Below, piece after piece: positions 48,081 through 59,164 of a DNA stretch of 64,000 nt (positions are counted from its first letter, which is position 1; each line of letters begins with the position of its first letter). The stretch is from contig NC_054699.1 of assembly GCF_016097555.1 (NCBI RefSeq), positions 2,315,793-2,379,792 on the forward strand. The letters run 5' to 3'. The position numbers and the translations under genes are program-made. This stretch comes from Gigantopelta aegis. Its lineage: Eukaryota; Mollusca; Gastropoda; Neomphalida; Peltospiridae. The notes under the pieces were generated by a model. The model was given only the letters and a program-made list of their open reading frames with translations, was not told the origin of the DNA and ran no database searches.

Positions 48081-50952
48081 CAGAGTATGAGAAATATTTT
48101 GAAAAGTCACTAGCCACAGGGCTAGTGGGTTTGTGAAAACCACTAGCCCACCAAGATAAAGCACTAGCCCAAATTCTTGATCAATTATAACTGGATTTTT
48201 ATCTAATTTTTGTAAGATTACACATTTACGACTATAACAGTAAAATAAAACAAACACTTAAATTATGTTGTAACTTTCAGTTTTGTCGTGTTGTACGTTT
48301 GGTCTTTTGTCAAGTGTGAGCCATCGTCATTGTCCCGTTTTCACTTTTGCCCTCTCCCCCGGGGAAAATAATTGAGCTCATGATTGCTATCTAAACCCAC
48401 TATCAAAATAATTAAATTTAAATGAGGGTACGACAGTGTGACACACGGTAATAGATGGTTCAGTGTATTTGGTAGTGGGTTATACAGTAACATTTAGGGC
48501 CTACTATTTAGGTCGCCAGGAACGCTGATGCCAATAGCTCAAATACAGGGCATCATCCCGTGTCAGATCAGTATCAAAAGAATATAACGGCGACATCTAA
48601 TCCGTTGTTAATTCAGGGTTCACCCTGGATCAAAAATACCTGTAGCCAAAATATTAGCCAAATGGAATTTTTACTAGCCATATTGAAAATGCTTTAGCCA
48701 AATTTGTTTTACGCAGTACTGTATAGAGTATTTATATATGAATATAAAAATGTATCTTTTTCAGCTAATTGTGTACACACTGGAATAAATAGGAATAACA
48801 AAACCTCAATGGGGGTAGGGGCAGTTAATATATTACTTCGATTTTTCAGCGGGGGTGGGGTTGGGATGGGGTTATGCAATATCTTCAGAGTTTGAAGCCA
48901 GTACCCATACACCTACTGCTAAGGCCTGTGACATTAAATTAACAAACATACAGAAATATAGGGGTGGGTGGATGTTTATGGATGGTGTTGTTTTTTCTTT
49001 CTTCCTTTTTTCCCAAATAAATTTTTTTGAGTTTTTTTATTATTTTTATTATAGAGCTCATTATTTCTTTAAATAGCAATCTTTATATTAGTTTGAATTG
49101 CTTTTTTAAATTTTTTATTATTGAGCTCATTATTTCTTTAAATAGCAATCTTTATATTAGTTTGAATTGCTTTTTTTTTTTTAAGTGACCCATCAATTCC
49201 CCACTCCAAACAATTTCATAATTTGTGCCATGTTGTTGCTGTTGATTTCAGCATCGTGTTAAATGCTTGTTGTGATTTATGCTTACAAAATACCTCGGCT
49301 AAGAATGCTGACTTCACAGTATAGCCTACTCCATTTATTAAAAAAACACCCCCAAAAACCCAACCTTTAATAAAATTAAAATTTACAGTCTTTTTAAAAT
49401 CCAGCTAACTTATTAAATGTCACCTCACAGTCTTACAAATTTATATATAAAATTATCTAACAAATATGATTTGTGTAAACTAATTTTATTCAGTGTACAT
49501 TTAACTGCAATTTGTACAATTTAAATACTTCATTTTCATTTCCGGCAATCGCGATCTGCATGCGTGCTCTTGACCATGGGTACGAAATTAACAAAGACAA
49601 AGGAATAAACAAAAACTGCAGTTAGGTATTCATTGATGCAAACAACTAGTTTTTCTACACATTACATCAAGATTTACTTTTGCCTAATCGTATTGTTTAA
49701 TGTCCGCAACGATGTCTCTTGACACGCGGGTTTTGGCTGAGTCGGAAAGCGTGACGTATATTCGCACCGAGAGCTGTCCTCAGTTCAGCCAACGAACGTT
49801 CTTCCTAACGTTTGCGAACTATTTGATTGGTGTTCGTTGTGTCCATTTGGTTTAACGTGAAGTGCACAAACCAGTCTAGCGAACTTTTTGTTTTCGTTCG
49901 GTCTTGCTGAACTCGGCTCTTGAGACGGCCTACAGGTCTTTCGGCCCTGAACTGGCATGTGTATTCAAATGGACACGCATTGTCTGTCTGTTTTTATTAC
50001 TTTGGTTCAAAGATTTTACAAAGTAAAAATAACAAGTTACAGATCTTCCAGACATTGCTGTCATACATGTTGAATGCATGCCGTTAAAATTAATAACCGT
50101 GATTATTAAAATAAGCAAACATAAGGCCTACGCTGTATTCTGCATAACACCGTTTCTCGTTACCGGTCGCGAGATGGCTATTACGCTAATTGAATAGTTG
50201 GTAGTATTATCATGTTTGAGGTGTCGGATAGATTATGTAACCGTTTGTTCACATCAGAAGACAGAAAATGGCTTAGCCAAAATTTTAGCCACTTGCAAAT
50301 TTTATTAACCATTTTTTGTAAAAATTAGCCAATGGCTAATTTGGCTACCGACAGCGTGAGCCCTGTAATTGATGAACAAAAAAAGGTATTATCTTGTAGC
50401 CTATCGGCAGCTGCGACACATTATCCAAACCGTTACACGTAATAGGCCAAGCCAAGTCGTTGCATGTGCAGTTACCATTAAATAAAATTGTTTTTCTGGT
50501 TGCCGATAACCATATGTAAGCGAAGTGTTAAATTAGAAAACAATAGGTAAATAAAACAATCACTGAAATTCAAAGCATGACTGGGGTTTACTTGATTGAG
50601 ATTAACCTGTCGTCGCGATTGGTGATTTCCAAGTTCTTAGCCTAAAACATATGTGCGAGATTAACTACCACGTGACGTGTCCAACCAATCAAAACATGCA
50701 TGTCATTAGACTTATTTCCTGTGCCAGAAACTTGAAAGGGAAAAGTAAACAATGCATGCTGTAACTGTGATGATGTAGAGATAGCATGTTACTGCAGTTT
50801 GCAGACCTAGTTCAAGTGGATTATTATTATATACTGATGGTGTTGTTGATACTATTCGATGACAAACAGGCTAGTGGTTTTGCGTTTCTCACTAGCCCGA
50901 ACTTAAAAACCACTAGCCATGGGCGTCGGGCTAGTGGATTTGTCGAACTCTG
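48081..50952. mobile_element. hAT-like element 1, copy 2, inverted and split
   Basis: Ends CAGAGTATGAGAAATATT and GATTTGTCGAACTCTG match copy 1 (27324-28793) on the opposite strand, with the same CTAGTGG motifs. Flanks CACTAGCC and CAGTAGCT agree at six of eight bases, a worn target duplication. It is split by element 2 at 48614-50365. The host sequence is 48081-48613 plus 50366-50952. Confidence 0.85.
48614..50365. mobile_element. hAT-like element 2, copy A (TTAGCCA family), nested
   Basis: The left end CAGGGTTCACCCTGGATC and the right end TACCGACAGCGTGAGCCCTG bound 1.75 kb inside element 1. Comparison with copy 1 of the host locates the junction in GTTGTTAATT-GATGAAC, with TAATT duplicated. 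TTAGCCA and TGGCTAA motifs cluster behind both ends. The interior includes a more GC-rich block (49735-49930) also kept in copy B, and a duplicated 75-base segment near 49055-49170. No transposase frame. Confidence 0.82.
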
Positions 50953-50965
50953 CAGTAGCTGAACT

Positions 50966-52310
50966 GAATAAACAAATACATATATGTAATGCTATTTGTA
51001 CAATTTATGTCTCTAATTCACACTAACCAAAAATATCGATTCGATGGTTTTGATAATGACTAAGTCGGTTTTGTATTGAATTAAGCGCATAGACCAATCC
51101 TTTTTTATTCAACCCATTGACTGGTATCCTACATGTAGCTTGATTTCACTTCTGTCAAAACAACACCCATAGGGGTTATTCATCAGTTTTTACCTTTTAA
51201 AAAATATTGTTCTTCCTTTCTAAAAAACTTTTCACTTTTCTATTCATAAACGTGAATACATATTCGTATTCGTCACCTCATATTCATTATATGTATTGTC
51301 TCAGTATGTATTATGACGCGGTATATATTTTGGCGCGCTATCTTTAAATATCAATTGTGCATCATCAAAGAAAAACTATGACGTCATATGCAGACGTTTT
51401 TGTTGAAGGAAGTATTTTTTATTGATAAGAATAAAGCAGTGTTTACAATTTGCCAGTTTGCCATATATATAAACAATTAAAAATACCATGTAATTAAAAG
51501 TACTATCTTCCGTACGGCACTTTTTTAACATCCATAAACATATCTGTGTCTCCAAATTTTCACAATGAATTTTACTCATCTGCTGCATGAAATATTATCG
51601 TCTGCTACTAATGAAATCAACACAAGACAATTAGACCACCCCTACCTCAATCTATTTCTATGGATGTCCGAATGCGTCCCCTGTCCTTACTATACATGCA
51701 CTGCATACGATTATATTGGGTCAGGATTAACCGACATTCAAGTGCATATTACATCTTAAAATAATATCTGTTTCACATGAAATGTAAAGTGGACATTGGT
51801 TTGAATAATACTAATAATAAACAAACAAAGTCTCAAATGGCTGTTATTCCCACCCTGTCAATGTACAAATAGGGACTATATTTGCACTGGGCTATATGGT
51901 TTACATGTGACAGTCTGGTTAAAATGTATTTTAATTGTGTTATTTTTTACGTGTATTATTAATATGGAATTTATGGACCACCACACATCGTTTCCAGTTG
52001 TTGGAGTTGTTTTTCTTGAATATTGGTAATTCACAAGTTATCTGGATGTTCAGTGTTAAAATACATACCGCATTAAAAAGGTTAGAATATTACAGTATGC
52101 ACATGTAAGCTAAAACTAAAACTAAAAATCTCACTATATATTGAATTTAATGTTTATATTTTGATAATATATATACATTACATTATGTCTCTGTAAATAA
52201 TAACAAGAAAAACATCATTATTTTTACACTACACGAGATCGTTGCTTATCTGCGTCAAAACCCATACTGCGAGGATATAGTATTCACCACAATATGTATT
52301 CGTTACACCC
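50966..52310. other. TRIP12 intron, nothing recognised
   Basis: A/T-rich, non-coding; no convincing repeat ends or exons. Confidence 0.5.
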
Positions 52311-52314
52311 CTTG

Positions 52315-52376
52315 TTATGGTACAATTCATTATACTGACATGATCCACCTGTTGACTAGTATTAAAGTGCTGTGCC
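52315..52376 (+). repeat. Isolated unit of the 56-bp minisatellite
   Basis: GTTATGGTACAATTCATTAT, ACTGACATGATCCACCTGTT, GACTAGTATTAA equals one unit of the array that begins at 54357, about 2 kb downstream beyond the THAP element. Confidence 0.85.
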
Positions 52377-52611
52377 AGACCATACACTAAAATTTCAAAT
52401 TCCACAATTAAATGCTTTCTTAATTCATTACAATAATATTTTACACCGATATGTAAATCAATAATTACGAAAATGCCCCATAAAAGTATTAAAACATCAC
52501 TCCCGTAGAACACTGCCGGAAACAACCGAGTAAAATTCTCGGTAAAAACATTTGCCTGTAAATAGCCGTGATGTCACGAAGGGAACGCGCTTCACAGAAA
52601 CCTACTACGAG

Positions 52612-52872
52612 ATGACTTCCAGCGCAAGCGAAAGTGGGACCGACAGCGACTGCCAAGCTCATTGATCATGCGATTCTTCTTTCGATGATGAATAGTGTAG
52701 TAATGACGACTGGACTAATATTTGTGCAACACAACAAATAATAAATATGCCTTATCAGTTTGAACCTGGGACATCTTCCGATGAACCCACCATCCTGACA
52801 GATGACGATGAAAATGGTCGTGGAGACAGCTTACCACTAATTTACAACTTTTATTCTTGTTTTGTTCTTTAG
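52612..52872 (+). pseudogene. Broken acidic protein frame
   Basis: Reads MTSSASESGTDSDCQAH, stop, SCDSSFDDE, stop, then MPYQFEPGTSSDEPTILTDD and DENGRGDSLPL to a TAG at 52870. The serine/aspartate-rich start and the PYQFEP motif before another acidic stretch resemble the N-termini of invertebrate proteins with a P2X7-C-terminal-like zinc domain, but that domain is not present here. The assignment is weak; the two in-frame stops are seen directly. Confidence 0.4.
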
Positions 52873-52975
52873 CTTTTCGTGCGAATTATTTTGCTATACT
52901 GTATGTTCTAATACTTGTGATGTAGTAGAAAAGACGATAAATAACTCTTGAATTCTACGAGTCAAGTGGACCCGA

Positions 52976-53365
52976 TATCGTTAATTTTAAGAAATAAACA
53001 AAAACGACTTTTAGTCCGTCCCATCCCTCTATGAAGATGTTTTTTTGTGTGAATAGTTTCAGTTTAGTTTGACGTAAAAAAAAAAGTAAAAGTGTTTTGG
53101 AAATAACAAAACAATACTATTTTTTGTGTGCAGTTGTGAAAACAGTCTGCTCAGAAATAAATAACTTATTTTAATTTTAAGAAATAAACAAAAACGACTT
53201 TTAGTCCGTCCCATTCATCTATGAAGATGATTTTTTTTGTGTGAATATTTTCAGTTTAGTTTGACGTAAAAAACCCAGTAAAAGTGTTTTGGAAATAACA
53301 AAACAATACTATTTTTTTGTGTGCAGTTGTGAAAACAGTCTGCTCAGAAATAAATAACTTATAGC
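52976..53365 (+). repeat. Tandem duplication of about 192 bp
   Basis: TTAATTTTAAGAAATAAACA through GCTCAGAAATAAATAACTTA occurs twice with few differences, inside the THAP element. Confidence 0.9.
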
Positions 53366-53820
53366 ACATTCCATAGTATGAAAAAAGGTTTTCTCTGTGG
53401 GAAGGTATAGTAAAATTAATTTAATGTATTTATAGTCTGTTTTACAAGGAACGCCTTTTTTCATACTATGGAATTTACAAGTAATTTATTTCTGAGCCGA
53501 TTGTTTTCTAAGATGCGTACAAAATTAGCTCTTTTTTTTTTTCTTTTTCTTTTTTACAATAAAACCCTAAATTTTTGTAAGATGGGACGGACTCGGCAAT
53601 AGATACTTACTTGTCTGTACTTTATTGTTTTAATGTTCTCGAAATGTAAAGAAAAATCTCACAAACGAACGAGATGCAAACGACAACAAATCGGATCTCG
53701 ATGATTGCACGGACCGTGCATAAGAAAACAAACTGACCGGAGTTGAAAGCATAATGCAATTTGGGACATTGACGATATGCACCCCAAGGTCGTTTCGGTG
53801 TGGATGGCGTCGGCTTGTTG

Positions 53821-54112
53821 TCATTTGTTTTGTGTCGCAGAAAAATTGTTGGTACGGCATCTTTTTTTAAAAGCCATAACACATGGTATTCCCATATCTT
53901 GCTTAAGCCGACAAGCCAGTTCAGACGAATCGAAACTAAAGTGTCTACTGTCGCAACGGTCTCCGGCATTTTCTTCCTGTCCAGTATTTCCACGTTGTTT
54001 TAATCAAATTCACACACAGCTTTCTCACAGCAACATCACTAGGAAATGCGTGAAGACTAAATTTATCGGTGTTTGTATTGCTACAGCCGCCAACAACACG
54101 CCGTTTAACCAT
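53821..54112 (-). pseudogene. Broken THAP zinc-finger domain
   Basis: From 54112 on the reverse strand it reads MVKRRVVGGCSNTNTDKFSL then HAFPSDVAVRKLCVNLIKTT. In another frame further on comes DSRHFSFDSSELACRLKQDM, then GIPCVMAFKKR and a stop at 53821. GGCSNTN, HAFPSD and the late RHF match the THAP C2CH DNA-binding fold. The first zinc cysteine (position 5) is arginine, and a frameshift separates the halves, so it is not functional. Confidence 0.72.
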
Positions 54113-54356
54113 AATAAACACAAAAGAAGCAATGAACAATGGCGCTGACTATCGAAAGGAGTTCCCTTCGTGACGTCACGGATCAAATCTTACGGAAATT
54201 CCCGAAACGAATTCAGCTGGTTCTGTTTTTCAGGGCAATATGGAAAATATACCGGTATATAAATTTTTTACATTTTTTTCTTTTAATTTTCTAATCATAT
54301 TAAATAATATCTTGATTGATATAGCTCAATACATCATACATCTGGAACAGCATTTT

Positions 54357-55129
54357 AATATGGTTATGGTACAGTTCATTATACTGACATGATCCACCTG
54401 TTGACTAGTATTAATATGGTTATGGTACAGTTCATTATACTGACATGATCCATCTGTTGACTGTAGTATTAATATGGTTATGGTACAGTTCATTGTACTG
54501 ATATGATCCACCTGTTGACTGTTGTATTAATATGGTTATGGTACAGTTCATTATGCTGACATGATCCATCTGTTGACTAGTATTAATATGGTTATGGTAC
54601 AGTTCATTATGCTGACATGATCCATCTGTTGACTAGTATTAATATGGTTATGGTACAGTTCATTATGCTGACATGATCCATCTGTTGACTAGTATTAATA
54701 TGGTTATGGTACAGTTCATTATACTGACATGATCCATCTGTTGACTGTAGTATTAATATGGTTATGGTACAATTCATTGTACTGACATGATCCATCTGTT
54801 GACAGTTGTATTAATATGGTTATGGTACAATTCATTGTACTGACATGATCCATCTGTTGACTGTAGTATTAATATGGTTATGGTACAATTCATTGTACTG
54901 ACATGATCCGCCTGTTGACTAGTATTAATATGGTTATGGTACAATTCATTGTACTGACATGATCCGCCTGTTGACTAGTATTAATGTGGTTATGGTACAA
55001 TTCATTGTACTGACATGATCCATCTGTTGACTAGTATTAATTTTGTTATGGTACAATTCATTATACTGACATGATTCATCTGTTGACTAGTATTAATATG
55101 GTTATAGTACAGTTCATTATACTGACATG
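54357..55129 (+). repeat. 56-bp minisatellite, left part, about 14 copies
   Basis: Unit TATGGTTATGGTACAGTTCA, TTATACTGACATGATCCATC, TGTTGACTAGTATTAA with small variants (GACTGTAG, ATGCTGAC). It is interrupted at 55129 by element 2 copy B and resumes at 56765. Confidence 0.95.
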
Positions 55130-56765
55130 CAGGGCTCGCGCTGTCGGTAGCCAAATTAGCCATTGGCTAAAATTTTGGCTAAGCCATTTTCTGTTTTCTA
55201 ATGTGAACAAACTGTTACATAATCTATCCGACACTCAAACATAATAATACCAAATATTCAATTAGCGTAATAGCGATCTCGCGACCAGTAATGAGAAATG
55301 AAGTCATCCAGAATACAGCGTGGGCCTAATGAAGTTTGCTTATTTTAATAATCACGGTTATTAATTTTAACGGCATGCATTCAACATGTATAAAATCAAA
55401 GTCTGTAACTTGTTATTTTAACTTTGTAAAGTCTTTGAAACAAAGTAATAAAAACAGACTGACAATGCGTGTCAATTTGAATACACATGCCAATTCAGGG
55501 CCAAAAGACATGTAGGCTATCCAAAGGGCTGAGTTCAGCCAGACCGAGCGAAAAGAAAACGTTCGCTAGACTGGTTTGTGCGCTTCACGTTAAACCAAAT
55601 GGACAAGACGGACACCAATCAAATAGTTCGCGAACATTAGGAAGAACGTTCGTTGGCTGAACTGAGGACAGCTCTCGGCACAAATACGTCACGCTTCAGA
55701 GTCGCCTGACACCCACGTGTCAAGAGACATTGTTGTGGACATTAAACAATACGATTACACAGGAGTAAATCTTGATGTTAAGTTGTAGAAAAACAATAGT
55801 TGTTCACATCAATGAATACCTAACTGCAGTTTTGTTTATTTCTTTGTCTTTGTTAATTTTGTACCCATGGTCGAGAGCACGCAGGCAGATCGTGATCGCA
55901 GGAAATGAACATGCGGTATTTATACAAATTGCAGTTATACGTAAACTGATTAAAATTAGTTTACAATAATCATATTTGTTAGATATAGATTTGTAAGACT
56001 GTCAGGTGAAATTTAATAAGTTAGCTGGATTTTAAAAAGACCGTAAATTATTTAAAAAAATTTGTATTATTATTATTTTTTTTAATAAATGGAATATACT
56101 GTGAAGTCTGCATTCTTAGCCTAGGTATTTTACAAACAGAAATCACAAGCATTTAACACGACGCTGACATCAACAGCAACAACATGGCGCAAATTATGAA
56201 ATTGTTGGGGGTGGGGAATTGACGGGTCATTTAAAAAAAAAAGAAGAAGAAAAAAAAAAAGAAGCAATTCAAACATAAAGATAGCTATTTCAAGAAATAA
56301 TGAGCTCTATATTTAAAAAAACTCACTCAAGTTTTTTTATTTGGGGAAAAAAAAGAAGAAAGAAAAAACACCCTCCATAAACATTAACCCCCCCCCCCCC
56401 CCCATATTTCTGTATGTTTGTTAATTTAATGTCACAGGCCTTAGAAGTGGGGGCAGGTGTACGGGGGTACTGGCTTCCAACTCTGAACATAATGCATCAC
56501 CCCATCCTCACACCGCTGAAAAATCAATAATATATTAACTGCCCCTACCCCCATTGCTGTCTTTGATTTTGATCAGGTAATACAGTTTTGTTGTTAGATT
56601 TATTCCAGTTTGTATACAATTAGCTGAAAAAGATGCATTTTTATATTCATATATAAATACTCTATACAGTAAAACAATTTTGGCTAAAGCATTTTCAATA
56701 TGGCTAATAAAAATTCCATTTGGCTAATATTTTGGCTACAGGTATTTTTTATCCAGGGTGAGCTG
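55130..56765. mobile_element. hAT-like element 2, copy B, inverted, inside a minisatellite
   Basis: Begins CAGGGCTCGCGCTGTCGG and ends TTATCCAGGGTGAGCTG, matching copy A (48614-50365) on the opposite strand throughout, including the GC-rich block (55510-55740). The flanks are both units of the 56-bp repeat, so the array predates the insertion. Confidence 0.87.
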
Positions 56766-57720
56766 TTGACTAGTATTAATATGGTTATGGTACAGTTCAT
56801 TATACTGACATGATGCATCTGTTGACTGTAGTATTAATATGGTTATGGTACAGTTTTCATCATATTGACATGATCCATTGCAGTGTAAATATGGTCATGG
56901 TGGTTTTCATTATACTGTAAGAATCTATCTGTGACTGCATTATAAACAGCCATGGTACAGCCTTCATTATACTTTCATGATCCACATGTTTCTGCAGTAT
57001 AAATATGGTCATGGTCTAGTTTTCATTATATTGACATGGTCCACCTGTTGACTAAACAGTATGAATATTGGTCTTCATTATACTGACACGATCCACCCAT
57101 TGACTGTATAGTATAACATTATAAATATGGTCATTGTGCCATTTTCATTATACTGCCATGATTCACCTATTGACTAAAATAGCCATGGTGCTGTTTTCGT
57201 TATACTGCCATGATTCACCTATTGACTAAAATAGCCATTGGTGCTGTTTTCATTATACTGCCATGATTCACCTATTGACTAAAATAGCCATGGTGCTGTT
57301 TTCATTATACTGCCATGATTCACCCATTGACTGTAAATTGGCCATGGTGCTGTTTTCATTATACTGCCTTGATTTACGTATTGACTGTAAATTGGCCATG
57401 GTGCTGTTTTCATTATACTGCCATGATTTACATATTGACTGTAAATTGGCCATGGTGATGTCTTAATTATACTGCCATGATTTACATATTGACTGTAAAT
57501 TGGCCATAATGCCGTCTTAATTATACCCTAATGATTCAGCTTTTAACTGTAAAATGGTAAAACTGTACTGTCTTCATTATGCTGCCATTCTTCACTTATT
57601 AACTGTAAAATGGCTATGGTGCTGTCATTATATACTGATCCACATATTAACTGTAAAATGGCTATGGTGCTGTCACTATATACTGCCATGATCCACCTAT
57701 GAAGATGATACAGTCATTAT
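56765..57720 (+). repeat. 56-bp minisatellite, right part, diverging
   Basis: The first two units match the left part. Later units drift to CCATGGTGCTGTTTTCATTA, TACTGCCATGATTCACCTAT, TGACTAAAATAG and then fade, a typical worn edge of an array. Confidence 0.88.
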
Positions 57721-58068
57721 CCATATATGTTCATGGTAGTCAAAACCTTGGGTCAACCTTAGGTTAATCAGTCATGGGGTAATGACAGTGTTAACGACAT
57801 TATTTTGACCACCTTTCCAAACTATGTTTAGCCACAGGGCTACTGGGTTGGTGGATTACCACCAAGTTGAAGCCACTGACCGTAAATTGTTTGGTTCAGT
57901 GACCCGCCTATTGCCTCCCACAGGGGAACAGTAATTAAGTGAACCTGTGTTTTTGTCTCATATTAAATATAAACTCAAATGTATAATCCATATTTTGGGT
58001 GGCCCCACAAAACCCCCAAAAGCCCAGTATTAGTTTGCTTAATACACACAACATCACACAAGTTTATA
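57721..58068. other. Spacer without gene
   Basis: Unremarkable intronic DNA. Confidence 0.45.
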
Positions 58069-58213
58069 GGCAGGATGTAGCTCTGTGGTAGAGCATCTAC
58101 ACGAGATGCTGTGTGTTTGGGGATTCATAAGCCTTGGTGGGCACAGGGTTTTCTAAGTTTTCATAACAGTACCATTAAAGACCATGGTATGTACTGTCCT
58201 GCCTCTGAACAAG

Positions 58214-58813
58214 TGTGGTAAAGTGCCCACCAGATGTGCGGTTGGGTGTGGGATCGATCCCTGTTGGTGGGCCCATTGGGTTATTTCTCGTTCCAGCCAG
58301 TGCACCACGACTGGTATCTCAAAGGTTGTGGTATGTGCTACCCTGTCTGTGGGATGGTGCATATAAAAGATCCCTTGCTACTAATGGAAAAATGTAGCAG
58401 GTTTTATCTCTAAGACTATGTGTCAGAATTACCAAATGTTTGCAATTTCTCTCTCTTTTCCCTACTCCCTCCTAAATGTCAAGATTTACCGTATGTTTAA
58501 TACCAAATACAAGTAGTTGCTCAGGTATGTGTGTTGCTGTGTGTCATTCCTCACCCCACTGCCCCCTTGTCGATCCCTGTCGGTGGCCCCATTGGGCTAT
58601 TTCTCGTTCCAGCCAGTGCTCCACAACTGGTATGGTATGGCCATGGTATGTATTATCCTCTCTGTGGGATGATGCATATAAAAGATCCCTTGCTGCTAAT
58701 CGAAAAGCCCATGAAGTGGCGACAGCGGATTTCCTCTCTCAATATCTGTGTGGTCCAACACCATATAACCGTAAATGAAATGTGTTGAGTGCGTTAAATA
58801 AAACATTTCCTTC
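58214..58813 (+). mobile_element. Nested SINE copies, family 1
   Basis: The left copy (58214-58445) has head and body. The right copy (about 58560-58813) has the alternative tail ending AAATGTGTTGAGTGCGTTAA, as at 15257-15561. A T/C-rich stretch lies between them. The outer duplication suggests they arrived as one unit or that a second copy entered later. Confidence 0.8.
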
Positions 58814-58851
58814 CTGAACAAGAGCATATAAAAGATTGCTTTCTGCTTTGT

Positions 58852-58967
58852 CTGTAGGAGTAGCCATGCATGGCGGCATCAGGATTTTTCTGTAGGAGTA
58901 GCCATGCATGGCGGCATCAGGATTTTTCTGTAGGAGTAGCCATGCATGGCGGCATCAGGATTTTTCT
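58852..58967 (+). repeat. 39-bp tandem triplication in a SINE
   Basis: TGTAGGAGTAGCCATGCATG, GCGGCATCAGGATTTTTC is present three times in a row with no differences that I can see. Confidence 0.92.
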
Positions 58968-59164
58968 CTCTTGACCAAGTTTCAGACTAACCCTATATTA
59001 CATTCCAAATAACCATAACTTAACATTTTCTGGTTGGGTGAGACAGTTACATGGCTATAGGCTTTTTCTTTTACAGTCTTTATAAATATAATGAAATAGT
59101 GTTGTTTTAATTTATTTCAAGTGATTGCTAATTGCTCAAGTATAAATGTACATGAAATTAGTGA

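Larger units (their letters stand above)
52566..54181. mobile_element. DNA transposon relic with THAP domain
   Basis: The left terminus CCGTGATGTCACGAAGGG and the right terminus CCCTTCGTGACGTCACGG are inverse, identical at 20 of 21 bases when extended to AAC/GTT. Between them are an acidic open remnant on + (52612-52872), a tandem duplication (52976-53365), an inverted pair TTCCATAGTATGAAAAAAGG/TTTTTTCATACTATGGAA (53370-53475) and a broken THAP domain on - (53821-54112). No target duplication is clear. P-element-like elements carry THAP domains, but no catalytic core is seen. Confidence 0.68.
58069..58980 (+). mobile_element. SINE, family 3, split by nested SINE material
   Basis: The head GGCAGGATGTAGCTCTGTGG runs to 58213 and the sequence resumes at 58823 with AGCATATAAAAGATTGCTTT. 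Both edges of the interruption carry CTGAACAAG (58205-58213 and 58814-58822), a 9-bp target duplication. The resumed part includes a threefold 39-bp repeat. Confidence 0.8.
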
